A stretch of 64,000 nucleotides of DNA from Phenylobacterium sp. GTDB taxonomy: Bacteria > Pseudomonadota > Alphaproteobacteria > Caulobacterales > Caulobacteraceae. The notes below the pieces were generated by a model, which worked only from the letters and a program-made list of their open reading frames with translations, was not told the origin of the DNA and did no database searches. The DNA is taken from assembly GCF_030679875.1 (NCBI RefSeq), contig NZ_JAUXSP010000002.1, positions 62,001-126,000 on the forward strand. Direction: 5' to 3'. Both the position numbers and the translations under genes were made by a program. Shown here piece after piece: positions 8,831 to 17,629 of the stretch (position 1 is the stretch's first letter; each line of letters begins with the position of its first letter).

Positions 8831-9637
8831 TTGGACGACCTGAACACCCGGCCACGGCCTCGCCCTCGGCACAGCCTCCTGGTTCGGCTGACCCACTGGA
8901 TCAACGCCCTTGTCCTGCTGGTGCTGCTGGCCAGCGGCCTGCAGATATTCAACGCCCATCCGGCCCTCTACTGGGGTCAGGCCTCGACCTTCGCCAAACC
9001 CTGGGTGGCCATGACCGCCGAGCCCCGGGGAGATGGCCTGGCGGGATATACCCAGGTGGGCGCCCTGAAGGTTGAGACCACCGGGCTGCTGGGCCTGTCC
9101 AACGGCGAGCGCAGGGGGTTTCCGGCCTGGGCCACCCTGCCCAGCTACCGCTCCCTGGCCGAGGGGCGTCGCTGGCACTTCTTCTTCGCCTGGCTTTTTG
9201 TCATCAATGGTCTGGCCTATCTCGCCTGGGGTCTTGTGAGCCGACATTTCAGCCGCAATCTCTTTCCCCACAGCGCAGAACTCAGACCGCGCAGCCTCTG
9301 GGCGGAGATCAAGGATCACGCCCGCCTGCGCTTTCATCACGGCCGCTACAACGCCCTGCAGAAGCTCGCCTATCTGACGGTGGTCTTCGTACTCCTGCCC
9401 CTGATGGTGCTGAGCGGTCTTGGCATGTCGCCCGGCGTCAACGCCGCCTGGCCCTGGACCTTTGAGCTGTTCGGCGGTCGGCAGTCGGCCAGGACCATCC
9501 ACTTTCTCAGCGCCCTGTCGCTGGTCGCCTTCGTCCTGATCCATGTGGCCATGGTGCTCGTCTCAGGGCCGCTTCGGCAGCTGCGGGCCATGATCACCGG
9601 CGGCGAAGCGCCGCACGTCCGAGGAGAGACCCGATGA
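8831..9637 (+). CDS. Membrane cytochrome b (cytochrome b561/b6-like), redox partner of the adjacent molybdoenzyme
   Basis: 268 residues, four membrane helices with His residues placed as haem ligands: RLTHWINAL in helix 1, RWHFFFAWLF in helix 2, and IHFLSALSLVAFVLIHVAMV near the C-terminus. This fits the di-haem cytochrome b subunits that pass electrons between quinones and a periplasmic partner. Translation starts at TTG 8831, with GGAGG seven bases upstream; the nearest ATG is out of frame. Its stop overlaps the start of the molybdopterin gene by four bases (ATGA), indicating translational coupling and a two-component membrane oxidoreductase. Confidence 0.88.
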   Translation: MDDLNTRPRPRPRHSLLVRLTHWINALVLLVLLASGLQIFNAHPALYWGQASTFAKPWVAMTAEPRGDGLAGYTQVGALKVETTGLLGLSNGERRGFPAWATLPSYRSLAEGRRWHFFFAWLFVINGLAYLAWGLVSRHFSRNLFPHSAELRPRSLWAEIKDHARLRFHHGRYNALQKLAYLTVVFVLLPLMVLSGLGMSPGVNAAWPWTFELFGGRQSARTIHFLSALSLVAFVLIHVAMVLVSGPLRQLRAMITGGEAPHVRGETR

Positions 9638-10410
9638 CCTCGATCCCTCGGCGGGGCCTGCTGGCCGGCGCCGGCTCGGCGCTCCTGGGTCTGACCCTGG
9701 CCGGCTGCGACCAGATCACCCGCAATCCGAGTATCCGCGCGACCCTGGCTGAGGCCGAGGGCCTGACAAAGGCCGCCCAGCGCCTGATCCTGTCGCCCAC
9801 GGCCCTGGCCCGGGAGTTCGCGCCGGCCGATATTTCCCCGGACTTTCGCGCCAATGGCAGTCTGCGGCCCGCGGGCGTCGCCTATCGAGACCTGGCCGCG
9901 GGCCAGTTCGCCGACTGGCGGTTGCAGATCGGGGGGCTGGTGGACCGCCCCCTCTCGCTCAGCCTGGACGACCTGCGCGCCCGACCCGCCCGGACCCAGA
10001 TCACCCGGCACGACTGCGTCGAGGGTTGGAGCAGCATTGGCCAATGGACGGGAGCGCGGCTGTCGGCCCTGCTGGAGGCGGCGGGCCTGCAGCCCCAGGC
10101 CCGCTTCATCGTCTTCCACTGCGCCGACCGGCTGGACACCTTCGCCAAGGGCGACCGGGGCCTCTATTATGAGAGCATCGACTTGGTCGACGCTTTCCAT
10201 GAGCAGACCATCCTGGCCTACGAGATGAATGGCCAGGTCCTGCCGGTGAAGCACGGGGCGCCCCTGCGCCTGCGGGTCGAGCGTCAGCTGGGCTACAAGC
10301 ACGCCAAATATGTGATGCGCATCGAGGCGGTGGAGAGCTTCGCCCATATCGCCGGCGGCCAGGGGGGCTTCTGGGAGGACCGCGGCTATGAGTGGTACGC
10401 CGGCATCTGA
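9634..10410 (+). CDS. Tat-exported molybdopterin-dependent oxidoreductase (sulfite-oxidase fold), lipoprotein-like
   Basis: 258 residues. The N-terminus has a twin-arginine pattern (PRRGLLAG), a hydrophobic stretch and LAGC, so the protein is probably folded with cofactor, exported by Tat and lipidated at Cys25. The sulfite-oxidase/YedY-type molybdopterin domain is shown by ITRHDCVEGWSSIG, where the Cys would be the Mo ligand, and by PVKHGAPLRLRVERQLGYK near the C-terminus. Substrate is unknown; sulfite oxidation or repair of oxidised methionine are family activities. It overlaps the cytochrome b gene by four bases. Confidence 0.88.
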   Translation: MTSIPRRGLLAGAGSALLGLTLAGCDQITRNPSIRATLAEAEGLTKAAQRLILSPTALAREFAPADISPDFRANGSLRPAGVAYRDLAAGQFADWRLQIGGLVDRPLSLSLDDLRARPARTQITRHDCVEGWSSIGQWTGARLSALLEAAGLQPQARFIVFHCADRLDTFAKGDRGLYYESIDLVDAFHEQTILAYEMNGQVLPVKHGAPLRLRVERQLGYKHAKYVMRIEAVESFAHIAGGQGGFWEDRGYEWYAGI

Positions 10411-10488
10411 GGCGGCGGCGGGGCTTACCTCGTCTCCCCCGAAGGCCTATGTCGGAGGCCTGCCCCAGATTGCGCCGGAGATCGTCCC

Positions 10489-11238
10489 ATGCTGCTGCAC
10501 CTGTCCACCTGGTCCGAGGTCGAGGGCTTTCTGAACCGTTCCAAGACGGTGGTGATCCCCATCGGCTCCAATGAACAACATGGGCCGACCGGCCTGTTGG
10601 GCACCGACTGGCTGTGCCCGGAGATTATCGCCCACGAGGCGCAGAAGAGCGGGGACATCCTGGTGGGACCCACCTTCAACATCGGCATGGCCCAGCACCA
10701 TCTGGGCTTCCCCGGCACGATCTCGCTTCGGCCCTCGACCTTCATTGCGGCCATTGGCGACTGGTGCCGGTCGCTGTCGGCCCACGGGTTTGAGAAGATT
10801 TACTTCCTCAACGGCCACGGGGGGAATGTCGCCACCATCGAGGCGGCCTTTTCCGAGCTCTATGCCGAGGCGAGCTTCGCCGGGCGGCCGCGGGGCTTTG
10901 CCTGCAAACTGAAGAACTGGTGGGAGCTGAAGGGCGTCATGGGGCTCGCCAACAGCCAGTTCCCGGTGGGTCACGGCAGCCATGCGACCCCGTCGGAGAT
11001 TGCGGTCACCCAGTGGGCCTATCCCGACGCCATCAAGACCGCCGACTATTCGCCAAAGATCGCGCCCACAGGGCCGATCCGCGAGGCGACGGATTTCCGC
11101 GCCCGTTACCCCGACGGTCGCATGGGGTCAGACCCCGCCCAGGCCACCCCGGAAAAGGGCGGCGAACTGGTGCGCATGGCTGCTGACGGCCTGCTGGAGG
11201 ACGTGGCCGCCTTTTCCGCCGAGACCGCGCCGGTCTAG
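10489..11238 (+). CDS. Creatininase family amidohydrolase
   Basis: 249 residues of the creatininase/MftE/FapB family of metal-dependent amidases. Metal-site motifs are visible: SNEQHGPTGLLGTDW (Glu, His and Asp), QHHLGFPGTIS, FLNGHGGNVAT and a late GHGSHATPSE. Family members act on creatinine, mycofactocin precursors or formamidopyrimidines, so the substrate is open. GGAG eight bases before ATG supports the start. The gene follows the molybdoenzyme by 78 bases and may be co-transcribed. Its stop codon and that of the converging SleB gene lie within a 7-bp inverted repeat (11235-11264). Confidence 0.85.
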   Translation: MLLHLSTWSEVEGFLNRSKTVVIPIGSNEQHGPTGLLGTDWLCPEIIAHEAQKSGDILVGPTFNIGMAQHHLGFPGTISLRPSTFIAAIGDWCRSLSAHGFEKIYFLNGHGGNVATIEAAFSELYAEASFAGRPRGFACKLKNWWELKGVMGLANSQFPVGHGSHATPSEIAVTQWAYPDAIKTADYSPKIAPTGPIREATDFRARYPDGRMGSDPAQATPEKGGELVRMAADGLLEDVAAFSAETAPV

Positions 11239-11260
11239 GCCGGCGACGGCGGGTTCAGGC

Positions 11261-12448
11261 CTAGAAGCTGCTGCTGGACGGAATGGCGAGCCTGGGCGGC
11301 GCCCGGGGCTTGACCCGGCCGACCCAGTCCAGGTCCTCGGCCGCCACCAGGCCCTGAGCCTGGGCGATCACGGCGTCGGGCTGGGCGATGATTTCATGCT
11401 CCACCGAGGCGACCTCGATCACCTGAATGTCCGAGGAGGACTCGCCCGAAGCGCCGACCCCGGTAGGGGCGATGGTTTCCATCTCGTCGGCCAGGGTGAC
11501 CAGTTCCACCAGACCCGGGCCAGAGAGGCGGTTCAAGGCGGCGACCTGGAAGCCCACCGACTCATCGCCCCCATAGGCCCCGCCAAAGGCGCCGGGCAGG
11601 CCCCAGCCCCCCATCCAGCGGTAGAAGATGTGAGCGCCGACCGTGGAGACCTTCATCAGGCTCGGGCTCCAGTACGGGGCCACGTAGTTGGCGTGATAGT
11701 GGGTGGCGTTGCCCACGGTCTTCATCACATAGCCCGACAGAGCCGCCTCGGCGATCTGCCGCGTCCGGGTCCAGCCCTGGGCCTCCGGCGGGCGGCCGAG
11801 CGCCCCATCGCAGGTGAAGCTGAACTGGCAACCGGTGGTCCGGTTGGAGCCTTGGAAGACGACGCCGCAGACGGAGTTGGGATAGGCCGGATGGCGGACC
11901 CGGTTCAGCACCACCTGGGCCACGGCCCGCTGGCCGTCCAGGCTCTCATAGCGGGCTTCGTAATAGATGGCGGCGGCCAGGCAATCGAGGGCGCGGGCCT
12001 GATGCAGGGACCCGCCGGAAATGCGGAAGGGTCTCGCTGCGGGATTGGGCAGGGTCGAGGTGGGGTTGGAGGCGTTCCAAAGGCGGGCCTGGGCCTCGTC
12101 CATGTCCTGCAGGCGCAGGATCGCCGGCTCCGGCGCCCCGCCATCCAGGGCGTTCATCACACCCGTCTCGCGGTCGACCCGGGCGAAGGCCGGCGTAATC
12201 TCGTGCGGCGCGAAGCGGTCGGCCAAGCTCAGCATGGCCGGATCCATGGCGCCTGACAGGCGCTCCAGGGCCGCGGCGTCAATCTGGCCGCCGGTCAGCC
12301 GGGCCAGCCGCAGCTCAGTCCGCTCGCCGCCCATATAGGGGGCGGCGACAGCCAGTCCGCCCGCCAGCAGAGCGACCAGGAAGACCTGCAGCCCCGCCAG
12401 ATGGTGATAACGATGTTCGGTGTCGAAAAGTCGACGAAACTTCAGCAC
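11261..12448 (-). CDS. Cell wall hydrolase, SleB/CwlJ family
   Basis: 395 residues. One membrane segment lies near the N-terminus (residues about 18-37), so the bulk is periplasmic and anchored. The SleB/CwlJ (Hydrolase_2) domain spans about residues 150-275 and contains CLAAAIYYEARYES with the expected catalytic Glu, QRAVAQVVLNRVRHPAYP and ATHYHANYV. In spore formers these are cortex-lytic; in non-spore-forming alphaproteobacteria they are taken as peptidoglycan lytic transglycosylases of unknown timing. The C-terminal 100 residues are low complexity and acidic/polar. Confidence 0.88.
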   Translation of the reverse strand: MLKFRRLFDTEHRYHHLAGLQVFLVALLAGGLAVAAPYMGGERTELRLARLTGGQIDAAALERLSGAMDPAMLSLADRFAPHEITPAFARVDRETGVMNALDGGAPEPAILRLQDMDEAQARLWNASNPTSTLPNPAARPFRISGGSLHQARALDCLAAAIYYEARYESLDGQRAVAQVVLNRVRHPAYPNSVCGVVFQGSNRTTGCQFSFTCDGALGRPPEAQGWTRTRQIAEAALSGYVMKTVGNATHYHANYVAPYWSPSLMKVSTVGAHIFYRWMGGWGLPGAFGGAYGGDESVGFQVAALNRLSGPGLVELVTLADEMETIAPTGVGASGESSSDIQVIEVASVEHEIIAQPDAVIAQAQGLVAAEDLDWVGRVKPRAPPRLAIPSSSSF

Positions 12449-12587
12449 GCTCAGCTCCCTGACGCGCCCACCCCCGTCACCGCTTCCATAGGCCTGGCGG
12501 CGTCCGATTTCCAGCGGATTCGGAACGACGTTTTCCAGAAATGACCCAGTCTAGGCGCGCGCATCGATGCAGGCGCCTCAAGCTGGC

Positions 12588-12613
12588 AAAACAGGCGCCG
12601 TGGCGGCGCCTGT
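12588..12613 (-). terminator. Rho-independent terminator for the methyltransferase gene
   Basis: A perfect 9-bp stem (ACAGGCGCC at 12591-12599, GGCGCCTGT at 12605-12613) with a 5-base loop. On the minus strand it is followed by four T residues (12588-12591 read in reverse). It starts four bases after the methyltransferase stop codon. Confidence 0.75.
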
Positions 12614-12616
12614 AAC

Positions 12617-13366
12617 CTAGCGGGGGATTTCGGTGATCTTGGTCAGGGCGACCTGTCGATAGACCGCGCTGATCTCGAAATATTGCCGGAAGATTCCGTG
12701 GAAGCGATCGACAGCCTGCTTGACGCCCGGCCCGCCGATTTCGCTCTCGTCGTGCCAGTAGTCGTCGAGCACCATCATGCCGCCCACTTCCAGCAGGGCC
12801 GCGCAATAGGCCAGGTCCACCATCACCGCCCAGGCTGTGTGACTGCCGTCTACATAGATCAGGTCATACCGCTCGCCGCGCTCCAGCATCTTGGGCAGTT
12901 CGTAGGTGGAGAATCCCTTGTGGGTCGTCAGGCCGGTGAAGCCGAGCTTGGCCATGTTGCGGTGAAACCGCGGCTCGACGGCGTGGTACTTTTCTTCGGG
13001 GTTCAGGGCCTCGTCGAACCAGGGATCGATGACCGTGACATCCAGCTTGGCCGGCAGCAGCCAGTCCATGAAGGCCAGATTGCGGCCCTCATAGGCGCCG
13101 ATCTCCAGATAGCGGATCTGGCCCCGGGAGGCGGCGAAGTCCCGCAGCAAGGGCGCCACATAGGGGATGTTGTTGTCGGCCCACTCGGTGGTGAACTCAA
13201 ACCCCATGGTCTGACAGTGGCCGGCGAAGGCCGCCGCATCGCCGCTGGACCGAGGCTTGCCGAGCATGGTCTGGGCGAACTGGGGCGCAAAGCGGCCGTT
13301 CAGGGTTGCGAGCGCGCGGATCGGATCAGCCAAGACGAAGCTCCATCGAAGGTCTTCTGATGGCAT
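12617..13366 (-). CDS. Class I SAM-dependent methyltransferase
   Basis: 249 residues from the chosen start. The Rossmann-like motif I is IRYLEIGAYEGRNLAFM, motif II ends VTVIDPWFD, and YDLIYVDGSHTAWAVMVDL matches the Methyltransf_24 group, which includes sugar and antibiotic O-methyltransferases. Substrate is unknown. The frame is open to an ATG at 13492, but that would leave 20 bases to the divergent SDR start; ATGs at 13411, 13396 and 13366 are possible and none has a convincing ribosome site. I take the shortest that keeps the domain intact and leaves room for a promoter. Confidence 0.8.
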   Translation of the reverse strand: MPSEDLRWSFVLADPIRALATLNGRFAPQFAQTMLGKPRSSGDAAAFAGHCQTMGFEFTTEWADNNIPYVAPLLRDFAASRGQIRYLEIGAYEGRNLAFMDWLLPAKLDVTVIDPWFDEALNPEEKYHAVEPRFHRNMAKLGFTGLTTHKGFSTYELPKMLERGERYDLIYVDGSHTAWAVMVDLAYCAALLEVGGMMVLDDYWHDESEIGGPGVKQAVDRFHGIFRQYFEISAVYRQVALTKITEIPR

Positions 13367-13512
13367 AGCCGCCAAGCCGTTAAGGAAGGGTCGCATGTCT
13401 GGCGGGCCCATCGTGGCGCCATGTTGCCGGTCCGGGAAGCGCCAGACCCAAGTCTCCTCTGCGCCTATGCCTCCCCCATTGGACCCAGCCATTCAATCAA
13501 TGGAGACAGAGT

Positions 13513-14277
13513 ATGGCGCGACTAGAGGGCAAGGTGGCGATCATCACGGGCGCAAGCTCGGGTATCGGACGGGCTGCGGCCCTGGCCTTTGGCGCCGAAG
13601 GCGCACGACTGGTTTTGAACGCGCGGAGCGCGCCTGCGCTTGAGGCTCTGGCGGCGACCCTGGCCACACGGGGCGTGGCCGCTGAGGTCGTACTTGGCGA
13701 TGTAAGCCAGGAGTCGGTCACCAACGCCCTCGTGGACCGGGCGCTCGAAACATTCGGCAGATTGGATGTGGCCTTCAACAACGCCGGCGCCACGGGGCCG
13801 GTCGGGCCGCTGGCGGATATGGATACGGCCGATTGGCGGCGGGTGCTGGACGTCAACCTGACCAGCGCCTTCCTGGGCGCCCGCCGGCAGATCCCAGCAA
13901 TGCTTACCTCTGGCGGGGGCTCTCTGATCTTCACGTCAAGCTTCGTCGGTCACGCCAGCGCTTTTCCGGGACTGGGCGCCTATGCGGCGGCCAAGGCGGG
14001 GTTGGTGGGCCTCGCGCGCGTGATCGCTGCGGAGTATGGGCCGCAGGGCATCCGGGCCAATGCCTTGCTCTCGGGCGGAGTCGACACCCCTCTGGGCCGC
14101 TCGGTGGCTCCGACACCCGAGGCCGTTAAGCTGGTAGAGAGCCTGCACGCTCTAAAGCGCATCGCCCAGCCGGAGGAAATCGCCGCTGCGGCCCTGTTCC
14201 TGGCCACCAGCGAGGCCAGCTTTGTCACCGGTTCGGCCTTCTTTGTTGATGGCGGAGCCTCCATGACCAAGGTCTGA
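13513..14277 (+). CDS. Short-chain dehydrogenase/reductase (SDR)
   Basis: 254-residue classical SDR using NAD(P)H. The cofactor motif ITGASSGIGRA is at residues 12-22, NNAG follows near 90, and the catalytic Ser / Tyr-x-x-x-Lys is seen as SSFVGHASAFPGLGAYAAAKAG. The C-terminal FVTGSAFFVDGG is typical. Substrate is unknown; homologues include 3-oxoacyl-ACP reductases and many alcohol dehydrogenases. GGAG seven bases before ATG supports the start. It is divergent from the methyltransferase. Confidence 0.88.
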   Translation: MARLEGKVAIITGASSGIGRAAALAFGAEGARLVLNARSAPALEALAATLATRGVAAEVVLGDVSQESVTNALVDRALETFGRLDVAFNNAGATGPVGPLADMDTADWRRVLDVNLTSAFLGARRQIPAMLTSGGGSLIFTSSFVGHASAFPGLGAYAAAKAGLVGLARVIAAEYGPQGIRANALLSGGVDTPLGRSVAPTPEAVKLVESLHALKRIAQPEEIAAAALFLATSEASFVTGSAFFVDGGASMTKV

Positions 14278-14377
14278 GGCGGAATTTCCTCGCGTCCGAT
14301 GTCGGCTTGCCGCCGCGACCGGCGTCCTTTGAACAATTCCCATCAATTTGTTTCGGATGAGCAGGAGGAAAACGGCG

Positions 14378-14803
14378 ATGCGGGTGATGGTGTTCGTCAA
14401 GGCGACGGCCGACAGCGAGGCTGGGGTCATGCCCGGCAGCGAGTTGCTGGAGGCCATGGGCCGCTACAATGAGCTGTTGGTGGAAGCCGGGATCATGAAG
14501 GGCGGCGATGGCCTCAAGCCCACCGCCCAGGGCAAGCGGGTCGCCTTCGACGGCGAAGGTCGCACCGTCATCGACGGCCCCTTCGCCGAGACCAAGGAGG
14601 TGGTGGCCGGCTACTGGGTCTGGGAGGTCAAGGACATGGACGAGGCGGTGGCCTGGGTGAAGCGCTGCCCCAATCCCATGCCCGGCCCCAGCGAGATCGA
14701 GATTCGCCCCTTCTACGAGATGTCAGACTTCGACGAGATCATGACCCCGGAAGCTGAAGCCGTGCACGGCCGGGTGGCCGACAAGCTGGCGGGTCAGGGG
14801 TAG
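14378..14803 (+). CDS. YciI-like (DGPF domain) protein
   Basis: 141 residues of the YCII-related/DGPF family, a ferredoxin-like dimeric fold found next to ECF sigma factors in many bacteria. Visible landmarks are MRVMVFVKAT at the start, the family motif VIDGPFAETKEVVAGYWVWE, and the end-of-domain IEIRPFYEM. Function is not established. The start at 14378 has AGGAGG nine bases upstream and is preferred over 14348. No ECF sigma factor is adjacent. Confidence 0.85.
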   Translation: MRVMVFVKATADSEAGVMPGSELLEAMGRYNELLVEAGIMKGGDGLKPTAQGKRVAFDGEGRTVIDGPFAETKEVVAGYWVWEVKDMDEAVAWVKRCPNPMPGPSEIEIRPFYEMSDFDEIMTPEAEAVHGRVADKLAGQG

Positions 14804-14820
14804 GCCCCGGCGAAAGCGGC

Positions 14821-15177
14821 CTAGGCCGTCACCACCCGCCCCTCGCGGACCTCGACCGGCCAGGGGGTGAGGCGTTCGCCGAAACAGGGGCCGACGACGC
14901 ATTCGCCGGTCAGGGGGGTGAACAGGGCGCCGTGGCCCGCGCAGAGGATGTGGCGGGCGTCTCTTGTCAGGTAGCGGTCGTCCAGGGCCGAGAGCGGCCA
15001 GCCGGCGTGGGGGCAGGAATCCACATAGCCCCGGAGCTCCTCGCCGATGCGGACCACGACGCCGGCGAACATGGCCGCCTCCGCCCGAAAGCGGAAACTC
15101 TTGGCCCCGGGCTCGATGATGTCGACGACGGCGCAGAGATCGGTTCCGGCTGGCGGACGGGCGGGGTTGCCGCTCAA
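14821..15177 (-). CDS. Small Rieske [2Fe-2S] ferredoxin-like protein
   Basis: 118 residues. The Rieske cluster motifs are complete: CPHAGWPLS (C-x-H) and CAGHGALF (C-x-x-H), about 30 residues apart. There is no signal peptide or membrane anchor, so it is a soluble cytoplasmic electron carrier of the kind used with ring-hydroxylating oxygenases, though no oxygenase is nearby. Its start overlaps the stop of the upstream yciI-like gene by four bases, so it is the last gene of a tsaD-gpsA-yciI-Rieske transcription unit. Confidence 0.87.
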   Translation of the reverse strand: MSGNPARPPAGTDLCAVVDIIEPGAKSFRFRAEAAMFAGVVVRIGEELRGYVDSCPHAGWPLSALDDRYLTRDARHILCAGHGALFTPLTGECVVGPCFGERLTPWPVEVREGRVVTA

Positions 15178-15461
15178 GCCAGGGCCCCGCGGGTGATCTT
15201 CATGGCCGAGATCTCCACCCGCTCGAAGACGCCGGCGCTTCGGTAGGGATCGGCCTGGCTGAAGGCCTGAACCTCGGCCAGGGTCTCGGCCTCATAGAGG
15301 ATCAGCGATCCGGCCATCTCGCCGGCCTCGTCCAGCAGGGGACCGGCCAGTTTCACGCGGTCCAGATGCTCGCCGATATAGGCCAGGTGGGCCTCGCGCA
15401 CGGCCATGCGCTCGGCAAGGGCGTTCTTCTTGTCAAAACACATCAGCACGAAAATGGTCAT
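15174..15461 (-). CDS. YciI family protein
   Basis: 95 residues of the YciI family, a small alpha/beta fold with a conserved His-Asp pair in some members. Landmarks are MTIFVLMCFDKKNALAERM, REAHLAYIGEHLDRVKLAGPLLD and the C-terminal DPYRSAGVFERVEISAMK. A possible role is as a small hydrolase or stress protein, but none is shown. It follows gpsA by nine bases and overlaps the Rieske gene by four, so it is translationally coupled in that operon. Confidence 0.87.
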   Translation of the reverse strand: MTIFVLMCFDKKNALAERMAVREAHLAYIGEHLDRVKLAGPLLDEAGEMAGSLILYEAETLAEVQAFSQADPYRSAGVFERVEISAMKITRGALA

Positions 15462-15470
15462 TCCAGGTCC

Positions 15471-16472
15471 TTAGCGTTCGTCCTTGAGGGGACGGGAAAG
15501 CAGCTTTGCGATAGCGAGATCGACCTCGACCTCGCCGGCCAGGATGGCGGCGACGGCTTCGCAGATTGGCGTCTCCACGGCGAGCTTGGCCGCCAGTTGG
15601 CGCACGGCGGGCGCGGACGCCACCCCTTCGGCCACCGAGAGCTTGCCGGCCAGGGCCGCCTCCAGGGTCTGGCCGCCCCCCAGCGCCAGGCCGACGCTCA
15701 TATTGCGCGACTGCGGGCTGGAACAGGTGAGCACCAGGTCGCCCAGGCCGCAGAGCCCGGCCACGGTTTCGGGCTCGCCGCCGAGGGCCACGGCCACGCG
15801 GGTCATCTCGGCGAAGCCGCGGGTGATCAGGGCGGCGTGCGCGCTGCGTCCCAGGCCCCGACCCTCGACGATGCCGCAGGCGATGGCCAGGACGTTCTTG
15901 ATCGCGCCCCCGACCTCGGCGCCGATCATGTCCGGGGCGTAGTAGGGACGGAAGGCGGGCAGGGCGATGGCCTCGGCCAGGGCCCGGCCCAGGGCCTCGT
16001 CTGGGCAGGCGAGGGTGACGGCGGTAGGCAGGCCTCGGGCCACCTCGCCGGCGAAGCTGGGCCCTGACAGGACGGCGGGCGCGGCATGGGGCAAGGTTTC
16101 AGCCAGGACCTGCGTCATCAGCTTCAGCGAGCCCTGCTCCACCCCCTTGGCGCAAAGCACGATAGGCAGGCCTGGCCGGGCGTGGGGGGCGAAGGCTCTG
16201 AGGGCCGCCCGCAGGTGCTGGGCCGGCGCCACCATCAGGATCAGGTCGCTGCCCGCCAGATCGGCCAGGTCGCCAGTGCAGACGAGCCCCTTGTCCAGGG
16301 GGACGCCGGGCAGGAACAGGTTGTTCTCGCCAGTCTGGGCGATGGCGGCGACCACCTCGGGCTCGCGGGCCCACAGGGTGGTTTCAAGACCGGCGCGGAC
16401 GCAGACCTGGGCCAGCGCCGTGCCCCAGGCGCCGGCGCCGATGACCCCGGCGCGTTTCATCGGCTGGCTCAT
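15471..16472 (-). CDS. gpsA: NAD(P)H-dependent glycerol-3-phosphate dehydrogenase
   Basis: 333 residues, normal length. GpsA reduces dihydroxyacetone phosphate to sn-glycerol 3-phosphate for phospholipid synthesis. The dinucleotide motif [14 protein letters not shown] is at the N-terminus. CAKGVEQGS and the [18 protein letters not shown] segment follow, and [16 protein letters not shown] carries the catalytic Lys. The start overlaps the tsaD stop by four bases. Pairing of tsaD and gpsA is common in alphaproteobacteria. Confidence 0.95.
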   Translation of the reverse strand: MSQPMKRAGVIGAGAWGTALAQVCVRAGLETTLWAREPEVVAAIAQTGENNLFLPGVPLDKGLVCTGDLADLAGSDLILMVAPAQHLRAALRAFAPHARPGLPIVLCAKGVEQGSLKLMTQVLAETLPHAAPAVLSGPSFAGEVARGLPTAVTLACPDEALGRALAEAIALPAFRPYYAPDMIGAEVGGAIKNVLAIACGIVEGRGLGRSAHAALITRGFAEMTRVAVALGGEPETVAGLCGLGDLVLTCSSPQSRNMSVGLALGGGQTLEAALAGKLSVAEGVASAPAVRQLAAKLAVETPICEAVAAILAGEVEVDLAIAKLLSRPLKDER

Positions 16473-17605
16473 GACTTGGCGCCCTTTCGGCCGGCGAGGT
16501 GGCTGGGATTGGCGGCGGCGGCGGCGGCGTCGAGGGGCCAGCGGGGCCGGGCGGGGGCGTCCAGCGGGTCGCTGATCCCGAGCGCCAGCCGCTCTGCGCC
16601 GGCCAGGGCGATCATCGCCGCATTGTCGGTGCAGTAGGCGAGGGGCGGGGCCGTGAAGCTGAATCCGTGGGCCTCGGCGGCCTCTTCGAGGACGGCGCGC
16701 ACGGCGCTGTTGGCGGCCACGCCGCCGGCCACCACGAAGCGCAGGGCCTCGCCCCCGTGATCCTGCGCATAGAGATCCATGGCGCGTGCGGTGCGCTCGC
16801 GCAGCTGGCGGGCGATGGCGGCCTGGACGGCGGCGGCCAGGTCCCGGCGCTCAGCCTCCGTGGTCAGGCCCTCGGCGATCCGGGCCGCGGCGGTCTTGAG
16901 GCCCGAGAAGGAAAAGTCGCAGTCCTTGTGGCCCAGCCTGGCCCGCGGCAGGGCGTAGCGGTCAGGATCGCCGCCGATGGCGAGTTTCTCCAGGGCCGGT
17001 CCGCCGGGATAGGGCAGACCCAGCGTCTTGGCGATCTTGTCAAAGGCCTCGCCGGCCGCGTCGTCCATGGTGGTGCCCAGGCGGCGGCAGGCGCCGACGC
17101 CGCCGACCTCAAGAAGTTGGCAATGTCCGCCGGAGACCAGCAACAGCAGGAAGGGATAGGCGACGTCTGCGCCGAGCCTCGCCGACACTGCATGGCCCTC
17201 CAGATGGTTGACCGCCACCAGGGGCAGAGATCTCGCCAGGGCCACGGCCTTGCCAAAGGCCAGCCCGACCATCACCCCGCCCACCAGGCCAGGGCCGGCG
17301 GTGGCCGCCACGCCGTCCAGCTCGGCATAGGAAAGGCCCGCCTCGTCCATGGCCTGGGCGGCGATGGTGTCGATGGCCTCCACATGCGAGCGGGCGGCGA
17401 TTTCCGGCACCACCCCGCCATAGGGGGCGTGCTGGGCGATCTGGCTGGCGACCACCGAGGCTAGGACTTCCACATGTCCGCCAGCGCTCCGGCGCACGAC
17501 CGCGGCGGCGGTTTCGTCGCAGCTGGTCTCCAGACCCAGGACCGTAAGCCCGGTCATCTGGTTGCGGCCAAGGCGCCTGTCCTGTAGCAGCGGGCTGTCA
17601 GTCAT
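16469..17605 (-). CDS. tsaD: tRNA N6-adenosine threonylcarbamoyltransferase TsaD
   Basis: TsaD (Gcp/YgjD) transfers threonylcarbamoyl to A37 of tRNAs reading ANN codons, together with TsaB, which is encoded at 38.7-39.3 kb. Landmarks are [28 protein letters not shown] with the metal-binding His pair, [31 protein letters not shown] and CTDNAAMIA. The start is either 17605 (378 residues) or ATG 17557 (362 residues); neither has a strong ribosome site. A frame open far upstream overlaps hemC and is not used. It is the first gene of the operon and diverges from hemC across about 25 bases. Confidence 0.93.
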   Translation of the reverse strand: MTDSPLLQDRRLGRNQMTGLTVLGLETSCDETAAAVVRRSAGGHVEVLASVVASQIAQHAPYGGVVPEIAARSHVEAIDTIAAQAMDEAGLSYAELDGVAATAGPGLVGGVMVGLAFGKAVALARSLPLVAVNHLEGHAVSARLGADVAYPFLLLLVSGGHCQLLEVGGVGACRRLGTTMDDAAGEAFDKIAKTLGLPYPGGPALEKLAIGGDPDRYALPRARLGHKDCDFSFSGLKTAAARIAEGLTTEAERRDLAAAVQAAIARQLRERTARAMDLYAQDHGGEALRFVVAGGVAANSAVRAVLEEAAEAHGFSFTAPPLAYCTDNAAMIALAGAERLALGISDPLDAPARPRWPLDAAAAAANPSHLAGRKGAKS

Positions 17606-17629
17606 CGCATCGCAGGTAGACCGCCCACC

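Noticed and set aside
11235..11264. Bidirectional terminator between creatininase and SleB genes
   Set aside because: The 7-bp inverted repeat contains both stop codons but has a 16-base loop and no T run on either strand.
10982..12256. 424-residue plus-strand frame
   Set aside because: It overlaps creatininase in another frame and runs antisense to SleB; composition is that of a shadow frame.
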